From NCBI GenBank assembly GCA_014529385.2, contig CM043969.1, positions 17,902,446 through 17,966,445 of the forward strand: a stretch of DNA of 64,000 bases. The letters are read 5' to 3'. The notes below the pieces were generated by a model. That model was not told the DNA's origin, searched no databases, and saw nothing but the letters and a program-made list of their open reading frames with translations. This document shows, piece after piece, positions 44,547 through 53,325 of the stretch (positions within the stretch are counted from its first letter, which is position 1; each line of letters starts with the position of its first letter). The position numbers and the translations under genes were made by a program. The DNA comes from Adiantum capillus-veneris. Its lineage: Eukaryota; Streptophyta; Polypodiopsida; Polypodiales; Pteridaceae.

Positions 44547-46047
44547 ATGGATGCTACCACAACCTCTGCATCTGTACCCACATCCACCCCTTTGTCACGC
44601 TTCATCCTCTTCCTCGAGGAAACCAAATACAAAGGGAAGTTGGACCTCCACACCTTTTTTACTCGTCTCCCTGACCTTGACGCCACAGTTGCCCTTCACA
44701 TGGATGCATTTGAGGAGATTTCTGCGTTCATGGAGGAGCACATCATAAAATATTCTGTATCTATCCCCCCACATGCAGGGATCTGGGTGCCTTGCGATCT
44801 TTTGCGCTATATACACAAAGGTGATCGTCCATTCTCCAAGAGGTTGCAACGATTCCAAGAAATTGCAACCAATGCAGGCCATTACTTGGACGAGCAAGCC
44901 CCTGGGGTGTCAGCGCTCAAGAAGCGCAAGTTGGGGGTGGAGTACCTTTCTCGGCTCGCAACATTTATCTTCTTGGTGAGCGAGGAACCTGATTTGGAGG
45001 AGCTCCGCTTACCACACCTTCAAGTTGGGTCCTTTATCAAGGACACCAAGGAGCAGCAAGTTATCCCCATGAACCCTGCAGCGGAAGGAAAAGCACACCA
45101 GCTCGAGTACCCTAGGGGTCTTGAGGAAGTGGTTGAGAAATCCATAGTTGCGGCTGGCCCTAGTGACACTCCAGTGCCACTACCACTGATGGATGTGGCT
45201 ATCCCAGAGGTAGAAATTAGCCGCTTCTCCTCAGTGTTAGTGGATGGGGAGGAGTTTGTGTTCCTGCATGATTTGGAAAAAGGCCCTAGAAAGCAAGCTC
45301 TTGCCAGATGGGGACTCTGTTGCTGACACTATTGCAGTTGTATGTGCGGAGGTCCTGGCAGCAGAGCAGTTGCACGTGGCTGATGAAGATTTCCAAGCCA
45401 CGCAAGCCAAGGTTGAGGCTGCTAGGATGCCTATGCCATTATGCAACCTCCCATCTGATGATCCAAAGCTTGTATCTGTGGTGCATGGGAGCATTGACTT
45501 GGATGCAAAGGGCAACAGGGAGGAGGACGACAAGGAGTAGGAGGTAAACTGTATCCTAATTTTCATGTTACTATTTTATCCTTCGTTGTCTTTTTTCTCA
45601 ACCTTCATCGGTTTATGACAGGATGTTGTGGAGGTTGATGATTTTTCTGCAAGGACGGGTGGCAAGCGGACAGGCTTTGGACCTCAAGCTTCCCTTGCGC
45701 ATTACCTCGGATAACTCCCCCCTGGCGATGTGGCCATTATCCATAATGAATTTACTCCCCAAGCCCATTTTATGACTTGGTCGTTAAAAGCTTTGAGCAA
45801 GTTTTTGTGTTTGAGTACCATTGCTCAAACTGCGCATCAAGTGTTCCTAGTGCGTAGATCCCTTGTATGCACAGCGTTTGGCACTGGCTTTCGTGGTAAA
45901 GTGCTTGCCCAGATAGGGATACATGCTTCCATTGGCTCAACTGACCCAAATGCCATAGCGCAGTCCCTCTTGACTGGGGAGTTGCCTTACGCGCAAAATA
46001 GGTGCCAGGAAATGGTCAAAAAAATTCTGAACTCCTCAGATACATGA
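44547..46047 (+). pseudogene. Gene B: unknown two-exon protein, broken
   Basis: ATG 44,547 opens a frame (residues SRFILFLEETKYKGKLDLHT, later a KKRKLGVEYLSRLATFIF segment) to about 45,280. There the reading shifts by one within an AAAAA run (45,277-45,282) and continues as ALESKLLPDGDSVADTIAVV. A GT/AG intron at 45,544-45,621 (GTAAAC ... GACAG) leads to exon 2, ending at 46,047. In-frame stops are TAG at 45,538 and TAA at about 45,712 (each one C-to-T step from CAG and CAA). The product would be about 475 residues, with an acidic segment (NREEDDKE) and a Phe/Thr-rich C-terminus (HNEFTPQAHFMTWSLKAL). Family unknown. Confidence 0.55.
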
Positions 46048-46228
46048 TGTAAAATCACCGTGCTAGAAGGAATAAAAAATATTTGAAATTGTCTCTCTAT
46101 ATTGCAAATTCTTTTCAATCTGATTTGTCAATCTTGAAAATTGTTTCAATTGGTGATATGAATTGTTTTTTGACTTTGTTATTTCAAGGTATGTAATTGC
46201 AGTCAATTTGAGTATAATTGTGATTTTT

Positions 46229-46389
46229 AAGTACCCTAGGGGGTTAGATTAGCCTATAAGGGGCAAAAAATGCCTGGCCACAAGGGCGCGCAAATGGCCC
46301 ATCCATCAGTTTTGGATGGGCCATTTGCGCGCCCTTGTGGCCAGGCATTTTTTTGCCCCTTATACGCCAATCTACCCCCTAGGGTACTT
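46229..46389. repeat. Palindrome 1, 161 bp
   Basis: Arms 46,229-46,304 and 46,314-46,389 (76 bp each) with a 9-base loop (ATCAGTTTT). The arms differ at about four positions. It begins AAGTACCCTAGG and the innermost ~33 bases are GC-rich (CCACAAGGGCGCGCAAATGG). Confidence 0.95.
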
Positions 46390-46730
46390 AAAAAGCACAA
46401 ATTTATTGCAATGGATTGGTTTTGCATCATTCATTTAAATGCAACCTTTTTATGGCAATTCCAGTATATGTTCACACTCAAGGACACTAGAAAAGCTCAA
46501 ATCAATTATGAAATGAAGTTTTCAACAAACTATCACTTGCTTTAGCTCTACCTACTACACCCTTGCACCAAAAAGTCAAATTACATTGGACACTTGGTTT
46601 CACAATATGTTATTTGTTTTGATATCCTATAAGGAATTCAAAGCTTGAAATGACCAAAAAAAGGTGTCCATAAGGATCCATATAAAATATTGATGCAAAA
46701 CCAATAGGTTTTAGTAAATTTGGTTATTTT

Positions 46731-46891
46731 AAGTACCCTTAGGGGTAGATAAGCCTACAAGGGGCAGAAAAAGGCCTGGCCACAAGGGCGCGCAAATGGC
46801 CCATCCAACAGTTTTGGATGGGCCATTTGCGCGCCCTTGTGGCCAGGCCTTTTTCTTCCCCTTGTAGGCTTATCTACCCCTAAGGGTACTT
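46731..46891. repeat. Palindrome 2, 161 bp
   Basis: Arms 46,731-46,806 and 46,816-46,891 (76 bp each), loop AACAGTTTT. The arms are identical except for one base. The innermost part equals that of palindrome 1, while the outer parts differ between copies but match within each copy. Confidence 0.95.
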
Positions 46892-47051
46892 AAAATGCAC
46901 AAATTTACTGAAATTGACTGCAATTATATACAGAACTTGAAATTACAAAGATAATAGACAGAGTAGACACAACTGTTGATCATATTGTCATTGGAAAGTC
47001 AAATCATTACAAAGATAAGGGTGTGCAATACAAAAAGAGGGGTAACTTCGG

Positions 47052-47950
47052 CTAATGCTCGAAGTCTCGTCGCAATCGTCGTGCAAGCTGCATATCTTTT
47101 GGCTGTATTGTCACTCGCTTTGCATGAATGGCACATAGGTTGGTATCTTCCAACACTGAAATGATGTGGGCCTCTGCAGCTTCTTGAATAGCCTCTAGCG
47201 CTATTGCTTGCATTCTATACTGATTTCCATAGCTTTGAAGCACTTCCTTCACAGTGCGAGCAAAGGGGGCGCGTCGAATCAAGAGTTGCGTCGTCTTTTG
47301 GTTAAGTGGCGGATTTCTGCAAATGCCTTTGCTATTTTTCGGCGCCGCTGCGGTTGTCTTGGGGGCACTTGCACATTTGCTGGGGGGCGGCGTGTAGGCT
47401 TCTTGAAAAACTTAGACTTGCGTCTGTTTACATGCTTAGGGGTTGGTTCTGCAGCCTCTTCTGATTCTTCCTCTTCCATTGGTTGCCGATCTTGTCGTGT
47501 GGGGAGAGCTCCCTTGCCTTGAGGCAATGTCTTCCCCCCAACGGCCACCCGGTGTGTGCGCGGTATTTTTTCTCACAGCCATGGTGGCTCACTCTCTGAT
47601 TCGGTGTCTGTATTGACCACCCGAGTCCTGGATGGTCCTACTTGTGATTGGGGGCGCGACGGCTACTCCCTATCAGACTCTCATGTTTGCTGGCCCTCTG
47701 CTTCTCTCCAGCGCTGGGCACGTTGCTTCATTCTCTTTCTAGGTGTTATATCTTGAGGAGGTGGAGATTCAACAGTCCTTGATGACTCTCGTGCCCTACC
47801 ACCATGCCCACTACCAGAAGAGTTCCTCGAACGGCCAGGTGTTCGTGGCCGTTTTCTTGTGCCTTTAAGCCATGACGGCTTCTCACATCCTTGGAGGGTG
47901 TTTTTGTTGGCAGGTGGATGCTCTTTCGCGGTTTGTTTGGTACGCGCCAT
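47052..47950 (-). pseudogene. Gene C: long-tailed histone H3-like gene, broken
   Basis: ATG 47,950 starts MARTKQTAKE, the H3 tail sequence up to K9's neighbour. A ~200-codon basic, Ser/Pro-rich extension follows, far longer than the ~45-residue tail of H3. The histone fold is at the C-terminus: [10 protein letters not shown] (alpha-N), [27 protein letters not shown] and then [19 protein letters not shown] and QLARRLR, nearly canonical. The stretch from PFARTV to AEAHI has the same length as in H3, so loop 1 is not enlarged as in CENH3. In-frame stops are TGA (47,681), TAG (~47,663) and TGA (~47,575), each one C-to-T step from CGA or CAG. A shift of frame near 47,296 separates tail and fold. 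No introns are apparent. It sits on the transposase-like strand inside the transposon block. Confidence 0.8.
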
Positions 47951-48089
47951 TTCGTTGGTAAGAGCTCACCTGTTCTTAAGAAATGAGTGATTTATGAGAG
48001 CATGCAATATTTATAAGGGCCCATTTAAAAAGGGCCCTGTTCACACTAATTTTTTTAAAAGAAGTATTATTTTTTAAATAAACATGTCG

Positions 48090-51040
48090 CTAAGAGTTGG
48101 ACCCTGCGTTCACGTTTAGTGACTTGCGCAGTATCCACTTTGATCCTTGTCGCACTCTGCATCGCCGCCATGCAGCATGCTTGGTGGGACCTTGCGACAT
48201 TCGCCACTTGTTGCTATGCTCTTGACGACTCCATTTGCGCACTTCAATAGCAATCTTGGATTGTCGCGCACGCTCCATTGTGAGCTTACGAGCAAATGTT
48301 GTGCGAAAAAACCAGTTGAACATCTCCTCTAAATAATTGGATTGCACCATTCCACCACCATGTCGAGTATTTTTGAAGTACACTCCCCTTGCTCGATAAT
48401 GGGACTTCTCCATGCCTTGAGTGCTAAAAATTTCAAGCGATCCATACTTGTGCATAAAAAATGCACCATGCGCAAACAAGATATGTTGTTCACATGAGCA
48501 AACGATCCACATTAGTAAATAAAAACAATCCCTTGTAATGAATACACCACGAATGACTTACCATGTAATGTGTGATGTTATTTTCACCCCAAGAAAGGGT
48601 GAAGACCTTGGTAAAATCCACCAAGGCTTCTTGAAATGATTGCCGTTGTTCTTCTGTTGTGTTGTTAAGGCTCATAAGCTTGACCATTTTATCAAAATGG
48701 ACCCAAACTTGCTTGCGCTTGTTTGCAAGCTCGCCATTTGAATCATTGTCAGTAGTAGCTTTGCATAACTCCTTCCAAAGCTCCCAAAGGTTACCTGCCT
48801 GCTGGTTGGAGATGCTTTGAGCATCATATCGACTTGGCTTTCCTTGGGAAACTTTCTTCAAAAAGTGTCTAGCTTTTTGTCCACTCATTGACACTTGTTG
48901 AGCAATTTCATGGGCCTCCCCTGTGTTCTTTGCAGCAACTATAGACACATTTCCACCGTGACAGCCAATGGAATTCAAGAGTACCTCCACTCTTTCGATC
49001 GCTTCCTGGGACTTTTCCAACGGTTTCATTGTGAAAGCATAGTCAATGTGGAGCTTCAATAGCCTATCAAAAATACGCATGAATGCGTGTAATGTACAAA
49101 AATGTACATTCGATAGAGGAAATCGAAATATTGGATTCCAAGTGTGGTCCTTTTGATCACGGTCTGTGGCATTGAGCATGGGACATCTTAGAATAGACGC
49201 TTCCCATTCTCTACCTTCATCTCCGACATCATGACAATCTAACCCTTGTTCTCCATGCCCTTGCCATGGAATTATGTAACTGGCCTTTGCAGTGCTCTTA
49301 TGTGATTTTTGTCCATTAGGTTTGTACCCTCGAGTGCAAAATGGACAAGGCATGAGAGAAGAAGCCCCTTGTTTGCAGCCAAGCAAACACTTTATGGTCT
49401 TCAAATCCCCACCTAAGTGCCACTCCACATCATAACTACCAAAGCCCTCAATCTCCAACTTCTGACCTGCAATTTGGGAGTGTATTACTTCTGTGATCTA
49501 TGGAGTTCTCTCAAAAATCCACGAAAGTACTCCATTGGTCTCTTTGGGCACCTCAATAGCACCCAACCACCAAATGTCTTTCTCTGATTGCACGCTAAAA
49601 GATAGGGTGGGATATGGCTCGACTGAATCCCTTCGCTTGGTTTGCAGAAGGGCCTCGTTCATTAGAGTGACACTTAGCCTCTCCAACCTTCGACCTTTCA
49701 CTATTTGACACTCATCGAGTTTCAGCACAAAAGCGACTTTTGTGCCAAGCACTACAAAATAAACAGTGCTAAGACCTTAAACTTCAGCTTCTATGAAAAG
49801 AATAATACCAAAGAAAAAAGTAAAGTGTGTCACCTTCTTCAGGTAACTCGTAAAATCTAAGCATGGCTTCTTGAAGCCTTCTAAGATCCACGAAAATATT
49901 GTTCCATATTGTGTAAGGAAAGCCCTTATTCGAAGGTCTTATGGATTGTTTCTTACCTTTTCCCCTTGTCTTTGTTGCGCACGAAGCATAAAGGGAAGTT
50001 GGCATTGTGTCCTCAATGTGTAGGTATGTCCCAATGCGGGAGAACACATCTTCGTTTGTGGCCTTCTTTGCGAGCTTGACCTTGTGAGGAACGGGAAATA
50101 GGTTTTCCACAATGCCATGTTTTTTGACGGCATCTTTTAGGAGTTGAAAAATAGCCTGATAGGCTTTGGTGCTAATTCCAGCCTCATCACAATCTTGTTG
50201 AACGTCATCATCATTAACCACATTTCTTAATTTACACATAAGGTCCTTGGTGACTGCATCCTTAATGTGCTTACCTCCAGGTGATTGTAAGATAGAAATA
50301 ACGTCCTCGGTATTGAGACAACTAGTGAGAAGGTTGACTCGATTATCTTGGCTTGTTTCACCGCATGCCTCCTGGATGACATTTCTAGCAACAAATAAAC
50401 ATAAATGTTAGAAAATAGTGTGAAGTAAGAATGCAGCATGCAAGTAAAGACCAAATCACCTTGTGGCTGTAACTCGTCGTTTGCGTGCTCCTCCGGAATG
50501 TGCAAGAGTTTCAATGGATGAATACGGGCGTTTGCGTTCCCTTGCACCAAGGGGTGTTCCTTTCAAGTATGTGATGGTGTTGGTAAGCTTCTGGATGTGG
50601 GACTCCTTTTCTTGCATTTGTTGTTCAAGACTTTTAACTACCCTCTCCGAAGAGGCAACACTCTCTTGTGATGCCGTTGTCTTGAGGTGAAGAGCTTGAC
50701 ATTCGTGCATCCACATATGCAAAGAAGCACCTGCACCCATACACAGCCGCTTGCAATAGCCTAACAAGCCTGCTTCTCCCCTCCCAAGAAATTGAAGAAA
50801 TGTGGAAAGGCTATTAAACGGTGGATGGAAGCGGCTTATAGGATCGTAAGGGTACAAATGGCCATCCACCCAAATGTCAACATTGGTCTCACAAGCGGTG
50901 CAACGTTCCTGTGATGACCTTTGATCACCTTCACTAGTGGTCTTCGGTGCAAATGCCGTGGGTAAGCGAATATGTATGCTTTTGGTGTGCGGAGTACGTG
51001 GTGGTGGAAGCAAACCATTTGTGATGTCCGTGAGCACCAT
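48090..51040 (-). pseudogene. Gene D: transposase-like multi-exon gene, broken
   Basis: Exons on the minus strand: 51040-50460, 50384-49834, 49751-48562 and 48512-48090. The first two introns have clean GT/AG junctions in phase; the last acceptor AG (about 48,513) appears lost. About 914 codons. Exon 1 has a Cys pair (CTAC) and a coiled coil (SSERVVKSLEQQMQEKESH). Exon 3 has VEWHLGGDLKTIK, then CPFC, RCPMLNA and VHFCTLHAFMRIFDRLLKLH. Exon 4 has GSLEIFSTQGMEKSHYRARG and RHGGG. This order (GGDxK, CPxC, HxxLHxxMR, QGxExxH) resembles large transposon-encoded proteins found in animals and algae, probably transposases, but I cannot name the superfamily. One in-frame TAG at 49,498 (CAG to TAG). Confidence 0.6.
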
Positions 51041-51437
51041 GGAAGCTGTTGCGTGAGGAAGTAAATGATGAAAAGATAGAGGGGGAAGGGTAGAGAGGCC
51101 GAGCAGGATGGGAGGAGAGAAGGAGGGAGGGAGGGGAGGGAGAGATTAGGGAGGAGGAGGAAGGTAGGGGCAGAGAGGGAGAGGAGAGGGAGAGGGAGAG
51201 AGGAGGGAGGAGGAGGAGAAAACAAAATGTTTATTACTTTTTGGGGGAAAAGATTTTTGAAAAAATGGACTTTCTAAGCTTGTGGGTTAAAAAATGGGTC
51301 AAAAAATGATTTTTGGATATGTCTATATGTTGGGAGGGAGTTTTAAGTAAAAAACAAATAAAAATGAATTTTTTTAAAAAAAGTCAAATTTTGACTCTTT
51401 TTGACCCACGGAATTGCTGATGTGGACACACCCACAT
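51041..51437 (-). other. 5' leader of gene D and right subterminal region
   Basis: Purine-rich (GGGAGGGAGG types) at 51,075-51,230 on the plus strand, so a CT-rich leader on the gene strand, then A/T-rich sequence resembling 42,400-42,640 in inverse orientation. The 129-codon frame across it is low complexity. Confidence 0.5.
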
Positions 51438-51504
51438 TAGCCTTAATCCCTAAAAATTAGGATTCCTTACAAGGCCCATGCAAGGTTCATATTTCTCCTA
51501 ATGC
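51438..51504 (-). repeat. Right inverted repeat of the transposon block
   Basis: Reverse complement of 42,188-42,238 with one ~17-base insertion. Confidence 0.75.
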
Positions 51505-51593
51505 AGGCAGCTAGAATGTTTGTTTAACTTATTGATGCTGTTAAATCATGCAATAAGACACTATTTCAAGACAAGGACTAATGCAAGGCGAAT

Positions 51594-52432
51594 GGATCTG
51601 CGTCGACGCAGATCCCTTGGAGACTAAGGTACAACAAACGAGCTGCTGTATCCATCCTCTAGTTTTTCTTATGCCCCAACTGGATCAAGGAATGTAGGTG
51701 CACAGAAGCTCAGTGATTCGATTGCTTCCTTCTTATTCCCTCTAAAATATTTGGGTTCTAAAATCCAACCAAGCTCTAAGGGCCTAAAAGATACCTCAGA
51801 TATTGTACTGCAGAGTGCCATGAAGGAGGGAGTTTCACGTCAAACAGGCATAGCCAATACAAGGACACTTGCAAAGACAAGCTCCTTCAAGTTATTCAAA
51901 GGGTCTGAACCAAAGGTGAAAAATGAAGTCGGTTCAGATTCTACAAGATCATTAGGCCCAAAGAGTTCATATCCAGAGCCCGGAGTAACTGACAACAAAA
52001 AAGGTGCTGCTGTACCCATGCGAGGGGATCTGTGTTGACGCAGATCCCTTGGAGACTTAGGCACTACTGTACCCGTGTGACCAATGAACGGCTGTCCAGC
52101 TGCTGATGTGCACAAAGAACCCGTGGGCACATGCCGTGCGAGGGGATTTGCGTCAACACAGATCCCTTGGAGACTCCGTTCCCCCACCGACAACAACCGA
52201 GCGACAATAGCCGAGCTGTTCACAAGTTGATGCGGATGCTATGTCTCTTGGTTTGGCAGAAGCGTGCAGCTCCAGTCTCAAGAGCACACAGCGCACACAG
52301 TGCCACTCATAGGCTTCTTTGCCGTGCACACACTGCCACTCACAGGCTTGAATTTGCATGGAAGAGCACCCCATGAGGCCCCAATGATTACCAAGAAGCA
52401 ATCCGAAGGGATCCATGTCGATGCAGATCCCT
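51594..52432. repeat. Four copies of a 22-bp palindrome family plus flanks
   Basis: The half-site GGATCTGCGTY followed by its complement, then CCTTGGAGAC, occurs at 51,594, 52,024, 52,142 and 52,408 (the last two diverged, but still palindromic in part). A fifth copy is at 41,808. Sequence between them has no supported gene; frames of 95-146 codons here are chance. Confidence 0.75.
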
Positions 52433-52699
52433 TGGACTGTGTGTATAAGAGAAAGGCATGGCTGCGAGCGGCATACCTGACATGAGAGAGGTGCGAGGAC
52501 TGAGGTGGTCAACTGGATGATGCCGAAAGACGGGGTGATGACCTGGGAGGAGCTCAGGAGCAATCTACCATAACTTTTGCACTTCTGCGACACTCTCCCC
52601 TTTCTTACTCTCCACTTCTACAACACTCTCTCACACTCTCTATCACTGCCATAGCAGCAAGCTCGAAGATCCCCAGTTTACCAGTTCAGGCGAGATGTC

Positions 52700-53107
52700 A
52701 TGGAGATATTGTTGAAGGCTTATACGCCACACTCCACTCGCATTGATAGAGGATGGGAACTTGATTGGACATTTCCAGGAGGGGATTACTACATCAACGC
52801 TCGGAAGCTAGGATGCCTGGCTACCGACTTGAAGAAGATACGTTGGGGAGAAGAGTTGAGAGTGATAGAGATATTCTACTTGGTGCCCACACGATTGGAC
52901 CAGAATGTTTCGGGCAACTCCAACCAAACCATCAACGACTGGCTCTTGGAGAAGGTCACCAATGTGATTCCAGCAAACCGAGTCAAAACCTTTGGATTAC
53001 TGAAAGCGGAAATCCGGCCCGATATCTTAGTTTATTATCCCCTCAAGAATGTGTATAAGAACTATTACACGAATGAAGTAGTGCATCATGTCAATACCAT
53101 TTCCTAG
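52700..53107 (+). CDS. 135-codon unknown ORF upstream of the chromovirus
   Basis: ATG 52,700 to TAG 53,105. It is preceded by a CT-rich probable leader (52,590-52,680) and followed by two AATAAA signals at 53,186 and 53,200, so it has the outline of a short gene. The product mixes charged and aromatic residues (RGWELDWTFPGGDYYINARK; LRVIEIFYLVPTRLDQNVS) with no signal peptide or membrane segment. It could be an extra ORF of the retroelement whose interior begins at 53,290, a captured gene fragment, or part of the region that replaced the 5' LTR. Family not recognised. Confidence 0.45.
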   Translation: MEILLKAYTPHSTRIDRGWELDWTFPGGDYYINARKLGCLATDLKKIRWGEELRVIEIFYLVPTRLDQNVSGNSNQTINDWLLEKVTNVIPANRVKTFGLLKAEIRPDILVYYPLKNVYKNYYTNEVVHHVNTIS

Positions 53108-53185
53108 GCGTATGTTATACGCAATCCATAAAGCCATGTAATAAGCGGTCATCAGTCATTCTAAACCTTGAGGGGTTTCGATTGT

Positions 53186-53205
53186 AATAAATTTCCATCA
53201 ATAAA
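53186..53205 (+). promoter_or_regulatory. Two AATAAA polyadenylation signals
   Basis: AATAAA at 53,186-53,191 and 53,200-53,205, followed by a T-rich segment. They may serve the 135-codon ORF or be the R/U5 part of a lost 5' LTR. Confidence 0.45.
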
Positions 53206-53294
53206 GTGCTTTTTGTCTCTGAATCTCTGTCTCCTGATAAAGTAGAATCTTGAATTTTATTTAAAGTCTCGTGTCTATCTTGAAATTCAAGTAA

Positions 53295-53302
53295 TGGTAT
53301 CA
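53295..53302 (+). other. Possible primer-binding site
   Basis: TGGTATCA equals the first eight bases of the initiator-tRNA-Met complementary site used by most plant Ty3/gypsy elements; the following bases do not match. Confidence 0.4.
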
Positions 53303-53325
53303 AGAATTTCGTATAACCCATGTAG

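Larger units (their letters stand above)
46160..46960. repeat. Nested inverted-repeat structure containing two palindromes
   Basis: The left flank of palindrome 1 (46,165-46,228) is the reverse complement of the right flank of palindrome 2 (46,892-46,955). The right flank of palindrome 1 (46,390-46,440) mirrors the left flank of palindrome 2 (46,675-46,730). So the whole 0.8 kb is itself one large inverted repeat around a ~230-base spacer. It lies between the 3' ends of convergent genes B and C. Confidence 0.85.
42188..51504. mobile_element. Candidate 9.3-kb DNA transposon with four convergent genes
   Basis: The left segment 42,188-42,238 (CATTAGGAAAAATATGAACC ... GGGATTAAGGTTAAT) is repeated in inverse orientation at 51,438-51,504 (CATTAGGAGAAATATGAACC ... 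GGGATTAAGGCTAAT on the minus strand), with a ~17-base indel between them. Inside, genes A and B read rightwards, C and D leftwards, meeting at a palindrome pair near the centre. Gene D resembles transposon proteins. Outer ends may extend a little beyond the repeats (tandem array at left). No target-site duplication was recognised. The alternative is a host region that happens to be flanked by copies of a small inverted element. Confidence 0.6.

Noticed and set aside
47052-47950. Calling gene C a centromeric histone (CENH3)
   Set aside because: The long divergent tail suggests it, but the alpha1-loop1-alpha2 stretch has the canonical H3 length and alpha2-alpha3 is close to ordinary H3; CENH3 usually has a longer loop 1 and keeps no MARTKQTA start.
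48090-51040. Assigning gene D to the KDZ, CACTA or Plavaka superfamily
   Set aside because: Some motifs are reminiscent of large eukaryotic transposases, but the signature residues I recall for those groups are not clearly present.
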